Below the pieces are notes generated by a model. That model was not told the DNA's origin and did no database searches. It saw only the letters and a program-made list of their open reading frames with translations. Of a stretch of 64,000 nucleotides of DNA, positions 44,083-52,991 are shown one piece after another. Position 1 is the first letter of the stretch. Each line of letters starts with the position of its first letter. Both the position numbers and the translations under genes were made by a program. Origin of the DNA: Photobacterium gaetbulicola Gung47. Lineage in GTDB: Bacteria > Pseudomonadota > Gammaproteobacteria > Enterobacterales > Vibrionaceae. The stretch covers positions 1,488,001 through 1,552,000 of the forward strand of contig CP005973.1 in the NCBI GenBank assembly GCA_000940995.1, written 5' to 3'.

Positions 44083-46224
44083 ATGTATCAGGGACAAAGT
44101 TTCCAGATTGTTGAACACGGCAAGTATGCTGAACTGGTATTCAATGATCAGCAAGACAAAGTCAACACGCTGCGTGACAGTGCGCTTAAAGAGCTAGAAG
44201 CCTGTGCAGAGGTACTTCAGGCCGCCAACATTGACGGCCTGGTTATCCGCTCTGACAAGCCACTATTTAGTGCCGGTGCGGATATCAAAGCGTTCCGTGG
44301 CCTTTTTGCCGCTGGCGAAGCCGCTATTGAGGACTACCTGTCATGGGTACACAGCGTTTACAGCCGCATTGAAGACCTGCCATACCCGAAAGTGGCCATT
44401 ATCAATGGGGTAGCTGCCGGCGGCGGCGTCGAGCTTTCGATGCTGGCTGAGTACCGTCTGGCTACGACCGATGTCAAAATCAGCTTACCGGAAGTGAAGC
44501 TTGGGATTATGCCCGGCTACGGCGGCACCACCCGACTACCACGTATTGTCGGTCTGGATACGTCACTGCAGTGGCTCACCACAGGCAAGAACTTCAAGGC
44601 AGAAAAAGCCATGGAGCAACGCTTTGTCGACGGGGTTATTGATCCGACTAAAGTGAACGCTGTAGAAGAAGCAATTGCTGTTCTGGATAGCTGTGTTGCC
44701 GGCGATCTCAACTGGCAGGCCCGCCAGGCCGAGAAGAAACAGCCACTGCCCCTGAGCCAGTATGAGCAGATGATGTCTATCAGCGTTGCGCGCGGCATGG
44801 CATTCAAAGTTGCCGGGAAACAATACCCAGCACCACACATCATCCTCGACACGGTGGAAAAAGCAGCAACCATAGGGCGTGATGAAGCCTTGGCTGTCGA
44901 GCGCAAAGGCATTGCAAAATGTGCGGCATCGGGCGTTGCTGATGCATTGGTATCCGTATTCCTGTCAGATATGCACGTCAAGGCCAAAACACGCTCGTTC
45001 ACAGGTAAATCAGACAAGACGGCTGAGATAGGTGTGATCGGGGCTGGCATCATGGGCGGCGGGATCGCCTACGTGTCAGCCGACCGCAACATCGATGTCG
45101 TCATGAAAGACATCAACAAGTCAGGCCTGCAGCTTGGCTTATCGGAGGCCAACAAGCTGCTGTCAAAACAAGTTGATAAGGGACGCAAATCAGCTTCGCA
45201 AATGGGTGATGTCCTTAACCGCATCCAGCCAACGCTGCATGATGCCGCCCTGGAAAGTACCGACCTGATTATTGAAGCCGTCGTTGAGAACCCGAAGGTT
45301 AAGGAAATTGTGCTAGCCGGCCTGGAAAACGCTGCGCCGAATGCTGTCATCGCATCGAACACATCAACCCTGATGATCAGCGGCCTAGCAAAATCACTCA
45401 AGCGCCCAGAGAATTTCTGTGGTATCCACTTCTTCAACCCAGTTCACCGCATGCCATTGGTTGAGGTGATCCGTGGCGAACAAACCAGCGATGAAACGGT
45501 TGCCAAAGCAGTTCGCTACGTTGAACAACTGGGCAAAACACCGATCGTTGTTAATGACTGCGGCGGCTTCCTGGTTAACCGCTGCCTGACACCTTACATG
45601 CTGGCGTTCAACCAGCTAGTGCTTGACGGCGGTGATATTGCCATTATTGACAAGACGATGTCTAAAAGCTTTGGCTGGCCGATGGGTCCTGCACATCTGA
45701 CCGATGTCATTGGCCTAGACACAGCAGAACACTGCGTTGAGTCTATGGACGCGGCCTTCCCTGGACGTTTGGGCGCGCCTGAGGTCAACCTGTTCAAAAT
45801 CATGGTTGAGAACCAGCGTCTCGGGCAGAAAAATGGGGCAGGCTTCTACAACTATGTTGCTGACCGCCGTGGCCGTGTCAAACCTTCGACAAGCGAAACG
45901 GCACTGTCTTTAATTTCCGGCAACCGCAAAGAAGCTCGAGAGTTTGACGCAGACACTATCACTATGCGTCTCATGCTACCGATGATGTTTGAAATTATCC
46001 GTTGTTTGGACGAAGGCATTGTTGCATCTCCGCAAGAAGCTGATATTGCAATGATTTACGGTACGGGCTTTCCTCCTTTCCGTGGTGGCCTTTTCTACTA
46101 CATGGATCAAATCGGCCTACCGAAGCTGGTGGAAATTGCCCGTCAGTATGAGCAATTCGGACCGCTGTATGCGCTGCCGGAAGGCTTATTGACTCGTGCC
46201 GAAAATGGCGAAACCTTCTACTAA
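44083..46224 (+). CDS. FadB-like enoyl-CoA hydratase / 3-hydroxyacyl-CoA dehydrogenase
   Basis: Multifunctional beta-oxidation alpha subunit of 713 residues, co-linear with E. coli FadB (729). The hydratase half keeps both catalytic glutamates: one in GGGVELS (about 118) and one in LPEVKLG (about 137). The NAD-binding motif GVIGAGIMGGGIAY is at about 319-332, and the dehydrogenase catalytic His in FCGIHFFNPVHRMPLVE (about 445-461). It hydrates a 2-enoyl-CoA and oxidises the 3-hydroxyacyl-CoA. The genome should also carry a housekeeping FadBA, so this copy is probably a specialised one. Confidence 0.95.
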   Translation: MYQGQSFQIVEHGKYAELVFNDQQDKVNTLRDSALKELEACAEVLQAANIDGLVIRSDKPLFSAGADIKAFRGLFAAGEAAIEDYLSWVHSVYSRIEDLPYPKVAIINGVAAGGGVELSMLAEYRLATTDVKISLPEVKLGIMPGYGGTTRLPRIVGLDTSLQWLTTGKNFKAEKAMEQRFVDGVIDPTKVNAVEEAIAVLDSCVAGDLNWQARQAEKKQPLPLSQYEQMMSISVARGMAFKVAGKQYPAPHIILDTVEKAATIGRDEALAVERKGIAKCAASGVADALVSVFLSDMHVKAKTRSFTGKSDKTAEIGVIGAGIMGGGIAYVSADRNIDVVMKDINKSGLQLGLSEANKLLSKQVDKGRKSASQMGDVLNRIQPTLHDAALESTDLIIEAVVENPKVKEIVLAGLENAAPNAVIASNTSTLMISGLAKSLKRPENFCGIHFFNPVHRMPLVEVIRGEQTSDETVAKAVRYVEQLGKTPIVVNDCGGFLVNRCLTPYMLAFNQLVLDGGDIAIIDKTMSKSFGWPMGPAHLTDVIGLDTAEHCVESMDAAFPGRLGAPEVNLFKIMVENQRLGQKNGAGFYNYVADRRGRVKPSTSETALSLISGNRKEAREFDADTITMRLMLPMMFEIIRCLDEGIVASPQEADIAMIYGTGFPPFRGGLFYYMDQIGLPKLVEIARQYEQFGPLYALPEGLLTRAENGETFY

Positions 46225-46240
46225 TACCTAGGGGTAAGAT

Positions 46241-47404
46241 ATGAAAAATGTAGTTATCGTTGATGCAACACGCACCCCTATGGGACGTTCCAAAAACGGT
46301 GTATTCCGTCATACTCGTGCTGATGACCTGTCGGCCCACTTGATGAAGGCCATGTTTGAACGTCAGCCAAACGTCAAACCTGAGATGGTTGATGATATCA
46401 TCTGGGGGTGTGTCCAGCAGACAGAAGAGCAAGGGGCTAACCTCGCACGCAATGCCGCGCTGCTAGCTGGCTTGCCGGTGACAGTACCGGCCACAACGGT
46501 TAACCGCCTATGCGGCTCATCGATGGATGCACTGCATATGGCTGCCCGTGCCATCAAGGCAGAGGATGCTGACATTATCCTGGTTGGCGGTGTTGAGCAC
46601 ATGGGCCATGTGCCGATGACGAAGGGGATGAATTTCAACCCGGCACTAGACAAACAGATGGCGCAAGCCTCCGCATTAATGGGAATGACGGCAGAAGCGC
46701 TCGGCAAAATGCACAAGGTAACTCGGGAGGAGCAGGATGCATTAGGTGCACGCTCCCACCAGCTTGCGCACCAAGCCACGATTGAGGGCCGCTTTGCTAA
46801 CGAAATCGTTCCTATCATGGGCCACGATGCTAACGGACGCCCAATTCTTGTAAAGACGGATGAAGTCATTCGTCCTGAAACAACACCGGAGTCACTGGGC
46901 CAACTTCGCCCTGTCTTTGATCCTGTCAGCGGGACAGTCACCGCCGGTACATCATCGGCGCTTTCTGACGGGGCGTCTTGCCTTCTGGTCATGAGCGAAG
47001 AGAAAGCCAAAGAGCTTGGCGTGAGGCCACGCGCTCGCATCATTGCCGCCACATCGGCGGGCGTTCCCTCCGCCATCATGGGCTACGGGCCGGTTCCTGC
47101 TACCCAGAAAGCCCTGGCTAAAGCAAACCTAACCATCGATGACATCGATTTTGCTGAGGTTAACGAAGCCTTTGCTGCGCAGGCAATCCCATGCCTAAAG
47201 GATCTTGGCCTGTGGGATGTACGTGAGGAAAAAGTAAACCTAAACGGTGGTGCTATCTCCCTAGGTCATCCTCTTGGTTGCTCCGGTGCACGTATCGTCG
47301 GCACACTGATGAACATCATGGAAGATAAAGGAGGCCGTTATGGCCTGGCAACCATGTGCATCGGTATGGGCCAAGGCATTGCGACAATCATTGAGCGGAT
47401 TTAA
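46241..47404 (+). CDS. FadA-like thiolase (acetyl-CoA acyltransferase)
   Basis: Thiolase of 387 residues, the E. coli FadA length. The nucleophilic cysteine is in NRLCGSSMDAL (about residue 91), the catalytic His in GGAISLGHPLGCSGARI (about 343) and the second Cys in MCIGMGQGIA (about 373). It cleaves 3-ketoacyl-CoA with CoA and should form a complex with the upstream FadB-like protein. AGGGGTAAG precedes its ATG. A strong terminator follows, ending the three-gene operon. Confidence 0.95.
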   Translation: MKNVVIVDATRTPMGRSKNGVFRHTRADDLSAHLMKAMFERQPNVKPEMVDDIIWGCVQQTEEQGANLARNAALLAGLPVTVPATTVNRLCGSSMDALHMAARAIKAEDADIILVGGVEHMGHVPMTKGMNFNPALDKQMAQASALMGMTAEALGKMHKVTREEQDALGARSHQLAHQATIEGRFANEIVPIMGHDANGRPILVKTDEVIRPETTPESLGQLRPVFDPVSGTVTAGTSSALSDGASCLLVMSEEKAKELGVRPRARIIAATSAGVPSAIMGYGPVPATQKALAKANLTIDDIDFAEVNEAFAAQAIPCLKDLGLWDVREEKVNLNGGAISLGHPLGCSGARIVGTLMNIMEDKGGRYGLATMCIGMGQGIATIIERI

Positions 47405-47452
47405 TCGCATTAGTGCCGAAATATAATAACTGATTCCTTTTACCTACCATTT

Positions 47453-47487
47453 GCCCTACATACCTTCTGGATGTAGGGCCTTTTTTT
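47453..47487 (+). terminator. Terminator of the CoA-transferase/fadBA-like operon
   Basis: 9-bp stem GCCCTACAT/ATGTAGGGC (47453-47461 and 47471-47479) followed by C and seven T residues. Confidence 0.9.
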
Positions 47488-47709
47488 ACCCGTCAATCGG
47501 CACGATATTCAATTACAAACTCCCCCCGAATCCACTCCGTTACATTGCTCGCCAATTACCAGAGTCAGGCCGCAAGATTAATCCCTGCACCTGGCATTTT
47601 GGTGTGCTATCCCTACCATAATTGAATTTTTTGGTTTGGTTCGAATGTTAAAATAGTGACCTGAAACAAAAGGCCTTCTCTGTGAAGGTAATAACATCAA
47701 GGGAAAACA

Positions 47710-49083
47710 ATGAAAAAATTCGGACTGAAAACCCTCGCTCTGACTATCGCTTCAGTATCGGCTTTATCAGCCAATGCCAATGAACCGGCTGACCATCCTC
47801 TGGCCAAATACCTTGCAGCACCCGGCGCTACCGTGACACTTCCTGTCAGCGCAGCGAAAGAACATTTTGAGTTGGACTTTATACAAGGCGCCTACGACAG
47901 CTTTGAAAGCTTCCATGCACAGATGGGGGGGGATCACACTCTGTACTATCTGACCAACTGGAGCACCTTCATGCGCACAGACATGGTCAACCCAGCTACC
48001 CAGCAGCTTGAATTGGAGCGCAACCTCAATAGCGACATCGGCAACATCGTGGTGAAGACCGATAGCGAGGGCGAGCAAAGAATGGATGAGTATTTTGCCC
48101 ACCCAACATTCCGCCATCAGGGTGTGATGATGATCCACAAAGGTAAGGTGGTTTATGAGGCATACCCGGGGATGAACCCAACCGATACCCATGTTTGGAT
48201 GTCTTCAGCTAAAACACTGACCGGCCTCATCACGGCGATGCTGGCGGAAGAGGGCCAACTTGATCTAACCGCCTCTGCAACAAAATATGTCCCGGAGCTC
48301 AAAGGCACCGCATGGGACAAGGTTACCGTCCTGGATTTAGTCAATCACACCGCAGGGTTGGATCACGAAGAAAATAACACCTCCATCCTAGACCCAGAAG
48401 GCGTTTTCGTTCGCTTCGTTAGCTCAGCGCTAGGTACGACAGAACGTTGCATTGAGGGTGAAACCTGGCGGGACGTGCTAAAAGATGTCCAGCCACTTGG
48501 AAACGAACAGCCAGGCGATCGCTTCCGTTACTCTTCACTCAACACCCAAGTGCTTGGCCAAGTTATCCAGAATGTGACCAACAAGCGCTGGACAGACGTT
48601 GTAGAGGAGCGTATTTGGGGCAAGCTGGGGGCACGTATGCCGCTGATGGTGCACCTGACGCCAGACGGTACACCGCTAAATATGGCTATTATATCTTCTA
48701 CCTTGGAGGACTTTGCCAAATACGCGACCCTGTATACGCCAAGCTGGGATAAAGTCGCACACGAGCAAGTTGTCACGCCATCACTACTCAAGCAAATCCG
48801 AAGTGCCGGCAACGCCGATGCCTTTATTGGTGGCCACAAAGAAAAGCAAGCCATCGGCCTGTTTGCAGAGAAGCCGGTCAAAGGCGCGTACCAGTTTGAC
48901 TTCATGTTCGAAGACGGAGCCATGTACAAACACGGCAACACCGGCCAGGGGATTTATGTCGATCCGGAACGCGACTTTGCCGCAGTGTATTTCTCGGCAA
49001 CGCCATACGTCGCACCTTACGGTGAAGTCAAAGCCCCGGCTTACTTCAGGAAAGTCGCAGAGTTATTAGACCAGACAAAATAA
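47710..49083 (+). CDS. Periplasmic serine hydrolase, beta-lactamase fold (family S12-like)
   Basis: Exported protein of 457 residues with signal peptide MKKFGLKTLALTIASVSALS. The active-site S-x-x-K motif is visible in MSSAKTLTG (about 163-171) and the second motif Y-x-N is present as YSSLN (about 273). The third element is likely KHGNTGQG near residue 409 (H-x-G type, as in class C enzymes and esterases). Such proteins hydrolyse esters, amides or D-peptides. Placed right after the beta-oxidation operon with its own promoter, it may release a carboxylic acid substrate outside the cell membrane; this is inference. Confidence 0.85.
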   Translation: MKKFGLKTLALTIASVSALSANANEPADHPLAKYLAAPGATVTLPVSAAKEHFELDFIQGAYDSFESFHAQMGGDHTLYYLTNWSTFMRTDMVNPATQQLELERNLNSDIGNIVVKTDSEGEQRMDEYFAHPTFRHQGVMMIHKGKVVYEAYPGMNPTDTHVWMSSAKTLTGLITAMLAEEGQLDLTASATKYVPELKGTAWDKVTVLDLVNHTAGLDHEENNTSILDPEGVFVRFVSSALGTTERCIEGETWRDVLKDVQPLGNEQPGDRFRYSSLNTQVLGQVIQNVTNKRWTDVVEERIWGKLGARMPLMVHLTPDGTPLNMAIISSTLEDFAKYATLYTPSWDKVAHEQVVTPSLLKQIRSAGNADAFIGGHKEKQAIGLFAEKPVKGAYQFDFMFEDGAMYKHGNTGQGIYVDPERDFAAVYFSATPYVAPYGEVKAPAYFRKVAELLDQTK

Positions 49084-49250
49084 ACTAACTCATTGAAGGC
49101 CTTAATCTTGCGTTAAGGCCTATTGGCTTTTTGGTGTCGCCCCCGTAGAGTCCGGCTGGATAACCTTGTGAGCACACCATCAGACAATTTGCTATCGGTG
49201 GTGTATTTTCTACCTTTGATGCATTAACACCCGATAGTTTGAGACAATCC

Positions 49251-50141
49251 ATGATTTCACTGGAGCAGATACATTCTTTCACATTGGTTTACCAGCACGG
49301 TTCATATAGCGCCGCCGCACGTTTTGCCAACAAAGAACGCAGTACAATACGCGAACATGTTGTCACTCTGGAAGACACGATAGGCGTCGAACTGTTCAAC
49401 ATCGAAGGGCGAAAGGCAAAGCCGACCAACGCGGCCCACAAGCTGATTTCTCGAGCCACAAACCTTAGCAAGCAAGCGAAAGACTTTGAGCTGACAGCGT
49501 TCTCTTTGCTCGATGACCCGCTTGGTGAATTGGTCCTGCTCCACGATGAGCAAATTCCCGCCGGGCTGCTCGCCAGAACAATTAAAGCCATCAAGGAACG
49601 TTATCCCGGAATCTCTATTCAATGTGCTCCCTCTTCCCGAGAGCAGGCCTACCGCGGTTTAGAGAGCAATGCGTGCCACATAGCTATAATGGCAACAGAA
49701 AACAGTCCAAGAACTCAGGCTAGGATTGCTTCGAAATATATTGGTAACTTGCCACTTTGCGGCTATGTTCATGCTCGAACACCACTTGCCGCAACCGAGA
49801 GTGTTTCCCTGGATGACCTACGGCTGGAGACGCAGTATGAGCTGCCAAATACCCGTGAAGGGGACTTGGGCTTTTTCAGAGTTTCTAACGTGGTGGAAAA
49901 AGTTAGCAGTGTAGAGTTAGCCGCCGAGTTATTGGCTGACGGCGGCTGGATCGCCCTGTCCGACGCCTTGGCCAAACCATGGATAACATCCGGCCATTTG
50001 AAACCGTTGCCGTTAGCCAACGCAACTCGAAACTACCGGCAGGGGGTGTGCTTATTTTTCGGGCTGGCCAGCAACACCCGAGAAGAGATCGTTTTTGCGC
50101 TAGACATACTAAACCACCACGCCGGCGATTACCTAATATAA
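49251..50141 (+). CDS. LysR-family transcriptional regulator
   Basis: Regulator of 296 residues with the N-terminal winged helix-turn-helix (SLEQIHSFTLVYQHGSYSAA; then RSTIREHVVTLEDTIGVELF) and a LysR substrate-binding domain (VLLHDEQIPAGLLARTIKAI, CHIAIMATENSP). The ATG at 49251 starts the family-typical sequence; a TTG 12 nt upstream is less likely. It is transcribed away from the hydrolase and converges on the PcaB-like gene, so its target is not clear. Confidence 0.88.
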   Translation: MISLEQIHSFTLVYQHGSYSAAARFANKERSTIREHVVTLEDTIGVELFNIEGRKAKPTNAAHKLISRATNLSKQAKDFELTAFSLLDDPLGELVLLHDEQIPAGLLARTIKAIKERYPGISIQCAPSSREQAYRGLESNACHIAIMATENSPRTQARIASKYIGNLPLCGYVHARTPLAATESVSLDDLRLETQYELPNTREGDLGFFRVSNVVEKVSSVELAAELLADGGWIALSDALAKPWITSGHLKPLPLANATRNYRQGVCLFFGLASNTREEIVFALDILNHHAGDYLI

Positions 50142-50576
50142 AGGCCTAATAACATTGGGATACCGCCAAAAAACATCGGCAATTACTTAAGATACTCTCG
50201 GGTTAGTTCGCAAACAATTTCAGTCATATACTGCTTCACCAGTCGAAGCTCACTAATTGATTTAGACGCTATCGCAAAAGGTACCAAAATCGCTTCTGAC
50301 GTCATGCTTAAAACCATGAAATAGCCCTAACTAATAGGATATTGCTGGGAAGGGGCTCCCAGCCACAAGTGATTTTCAAAACCAACAACTTATCAATAGT
50401 ATCGAGCGCTAACTAGGATGATGACATATGCCTGGATTGGACGATGTTCAATCTGTTACTGGCTAGGGAGTGCAGCAACGCCGTCGGCTTTACCCAACTC
50501 CCTCCAAAGTACCTTAAGGTTGAGGCACGCGTGATTGAGATGGCATCCAGCAAACTGAACTTCTTCGTTCGCGGCC
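50142..50576. other. Intergenic region between convergent genes
   Basis: About 435 bases. It contains a hairpin GCTGGGA/TCCCAGC (50344-50350 and 50357-50363) that could be a weak shared terminator. A 60-codon frame from 50444 overlaps the 3' end of the lyase gene, lacks a ribosome-binding site and looks accidental. Confidence 0.4.
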
Positions 50577-51941
50577 CTATGATCTCCCCGCCGCTTGACG
50601 ATATTGCGCAATCGTCTCGTCGATAAGCGCCTCATTGCAACCGAGGTAATGTTGCGGCTTGCATGCCTCATCAATTTCTTGCGGTGATAGCATGGCACAA
50701 ACCGCCGCGTCTTGTTTCAGTACCTCTGCCAGACTTCCCTCTGCGGGTGCCTTCGCAATGGCGGCTTGTACCCTGCGATAGCCTTCGCCTCGGCCGGCTT
50801 TATCGGCCACTTTCATCATCACCGCTTCCGACATGATAAAGTTGCGGGAGGCTTCGAAGTTGTCACGCATCCGCTGCTTGTTGACGACAAGGTTCGCTAC
50901 CAACCGCAGGGCCCGTTCCAGTGCAGTGGAGACCGCCAATGACGACTCCGGCACCAAACTCCAGTTCAGCACCCGCATCGAGGCAGAACGGACATCATGC
51001 TGATCCATCAGGTTTGGCGCACTGCCAGCGTACATCCAGCCCATACGCGATAGGGTTTGGATCATATTGGCGGCTCGCGGGTTGGCTTTGTGCGGCATGG
51101 TGCTTGAGCCACCGCCAGCCTCGCCTTCTCGAACCTCCGCAATCGAGGCCCGCCCCATGGTTTCGGTATCGTTGGCGATCCGGCACAGGGTGCCGTGCAC
51201 CAATGCAAAGAACTGGATCAGCTCGGCAATATTATCCAAACTGGCATTAGCCAGCCCTCTAGGCTCAGTCAGACCAAGAGCAGAAAACAATCCACTTCGC
51301 ACCGCCAGCCCCTGCGGACCAATCGACGATAGGTTACCCACCGCCCCGCCGTACATGCCGGTGATTGCACGCGGGTATAGCTCATCAAGACGAACAATGT
51401 GCCGGGTCACTTCCTGCAAATAACTGCTTACCTGCAGCCCCCAGGTGGTTGGCAAGGCGTCCATCGCATTGGTCCTCGCCACCATCACGGTTTGCTTGTG
51501 GGTAAGGGCCATGCCTTCAAGCTGATCGCCCAAACTAACTAGCTGGGTACGAACCAAGTCCAGCGTTTGCTTTACCCGCATTGCCAAGCTGGTATCCAGC
51601 AAGTCCTGGGTTGTACAGCCCCAGTGCAGGTACTTTTTAACGTAATCATCACCTTGCTCTGTGAGCTGATCAACCAAAGGTTTGATTGCCATGCCGACCG
51701 ACTGGGTATCCTGCGCCAACCGAACCCAGTCGATATTGCCGGTAACACAAACCTGCTCTATCGAGGTGACAGCCTGCTGCGGAATGAGCCCAAGTTCAGC
51801 CTGAACCCTGGCAATACTGCTCTCGAAAGTTAGCCAAGTTTGGATAAGGTTATCGTCAGACCATATCCGCTTCATATCCTTTTGGGTAAAAAGCGGGGAA
51901 TAAAGGGTTGAGTCAAAAACAGAGACATTTGAACCGGGCAT
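50577..51941 (-). CDS. Fumarase/aspartase-superfamily lyase, PcaB-like
   Basis: Lyase of 454 residues of the 3-carboxy-cis,cis-muconate cycloisomerase / adenylosuccinate lyase branch. The superfamily signature GGGSSTMPHKANP is at about 274-286, and the first conserved block HWGCTTQDLLDTSL at about 103-116, with the catalytic-loop His/Thr. No other beta-ketoadipate gene is nearby, so PcaB activity is uncertain; argininosuccinate-like or other C-N/C-C lyase chemistry is possible. The ATG at 51941 is chosen (AGG 9 nt upstream). The open frame runs on to 52079, but that region is hydrophobic and not family-like. Confidence 0.85.
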   Translation of the reverse strand: MPGSNVSVFDSTLYSPLFTQKDMKRIWSDDNLIQTWLTFESSIARVQAELGLIPQQAVTSIEQVCVTGNIDWVRLAQDTQSVGMAIKPLVDQLTEQGDDYVKKYLHWGCTTQDLLDTSLAMRVKQTLDLVRTQLVSLGDQLEGMALTHKQTVMVARTNAMDALPTTWGLQVSSYLQEVTRHIVRLDELYPRAITGMYGGAVGNLSSIGPQGLAVRSGLFSALGLTEPRGLANASLDNIAELIQFFALVHGTLCRIANDTETMGRASIAEVREGEAGGGSSTMPHKANPRAANMIQTLSRMGWMYAGSAPNLMDQHDVRSASMRVLNWSLVPESSLAVSTALERALRLVANLVVNKQRMRDNFEASRNFIMSEAVMMKVADKAGRGEGYRRVQAAIAKAPAEGSLAEVLKQDAAVCAMLSPQEIDEACKPQHYLGCNEALIDETIAQYRQAAGRS

Positions 51942-52286
51942 ATACTTCATCCTAAGCGCCAATAAATGTAATGAGAAGAACCCTCCTACTATAGAGATTG
52001 CTAAGAGCTTAACAAACCACTCGAAGCACAATTTCCGTACAATGAATATGATGCCACTGACCACTTGTTGATTTTCCAATCAACAATAAGTCCTTTCGTG
52101 CTTCCATCGCTCTAAAGTGCCTACCGGCAACACGATAACCGACTACATATACATCAGAGAAATGCGGTTTAACCAAACTCTGACAGGGCTGCCTGTTCAA
52201 TTCGCACCAACATATATAGAGTGAATGCAAGTTGTATATTACCCAATAAAATCATTAATTTACATGCATGCACTAAGGTGTTTTCA

Positions 52287-52697
52287 ATGAGAAGTTTATT
52301 ACTTTTATTTACCCTGATTCTTACTTTCAGCCAACCGGCCTTCGCCAAGGACTGGGAGCATTTAGCCGAGCGCCGTGTTACCTACCGAGAGGATACCGAC
52401 CGGGTAAATATCAACCGGCATAATCGCGATATTCGCCAGGTGCGCCTCAAGTCCAAGCAAGGCATTATTAATATGGAATCGATCACTTTACACTTTCGGG
52501 ACGGCAGTCAAATAGTCACCGACGACCTAGGCATTCTCTTGAAAGGAAAAACCAGCCGCGCCATCTCAGTTCCCCGTCATCAGGCCCGTAACCTGAGACA
52601 AATTACCTTCAAGTACAAAAGTGTCGGCAATAAAAAAACAGATCTGGCAGGAATGACCAAGCGTGGCATTGTCGAAATACAGACCAAACGGCGCTAA
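52287..52697 (+). CDS. DUF2541-like periplasmic protein
   Basis: Exported protein of 136 residues. AAGGTG precedes the ATG at 52287, and the signal peptide MRSLLLLFTLILTFSQPAFA ends before KDWEHL. The mature part is beta-rich and very basic (VNINRHNRDIRQVRLKSKQG; RNLRQITFKYKS). The pattern of an L-G/A-x-R-x-V opening, a strand describing 'I-x-x-V-R-L-K', and a late Q/R-I-T-F-x-Y strand resembles E. coli YaaI (DUF2541). Function unknown. Confidence 0.72.
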   Translation: MRSLLLLFTLILTFSQPAFAKDWEHLAERRVTYREDTDRVNINRHNRDIRQVRLKSKQGIINMESITLHFRDGSQIVTDDLGILLKGKTSRAISVPRHQARNLRQITFKYKSVGNKKTDLAGMTKRGIVEIQTKRR

Positions 52698-52742
52698 TTG
52701 CCAGGCCGTTAATTTCTTGAACCATATAGCTAACGAGAAATG

Positions 52743-52767
52743 AAAAAAAAGCGGGCACCAGCCCGCT
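52743..52767 (-). terminator. Terminator of a minus-strand small-RNA candidate
   Basis: AGCGGGC/GCCCGCT stem (52750-52756 and 52761-52767) with 4-nt loop, followed on the minus strand by eight T residues. No minus-strand protein gene precedes it within 1.4 kb. Confidence 0.8.
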
Positions 52768-52816
52768 GCAAATTAAGCCTAATCAAGCAACATCCATATT
52801 GCTTAGAACCATTACC
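52743..52816 (-). ncRNA. Candidate small RNA of about 74 nt
   Basis: A minus-strand promoter is visible: TTGATT (52851-52846), 17-nt spacer, TATTGT (52828-52823). Seven nt downstream a transcript of about 74 nt would start. It would contain a 6-bp hairpin AAGCAA/TTGCTT (52804-52785) and end with the strong terminator at 52767-52743. No ORF fits. It sits between the DUF2541-like gene and the antiporter gene, both on the plus strand. It matches no small RNA I know. Confidence 0.5.
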
Positions 52817-52991
52817 CAATCAACAATACAGAACGATGTACTATAAATCAAGTAAGTCAACTCACACATTTCCATCAACAACTGCAATCCACCGCACTAA
52901 ATGCAACTAAACGCTTAGGCGCAACATAACAACTTAGGCCAAACTTATGTGACACCATGTTGTAGGGATTTTCTCATGGGGTCGAACCGGT

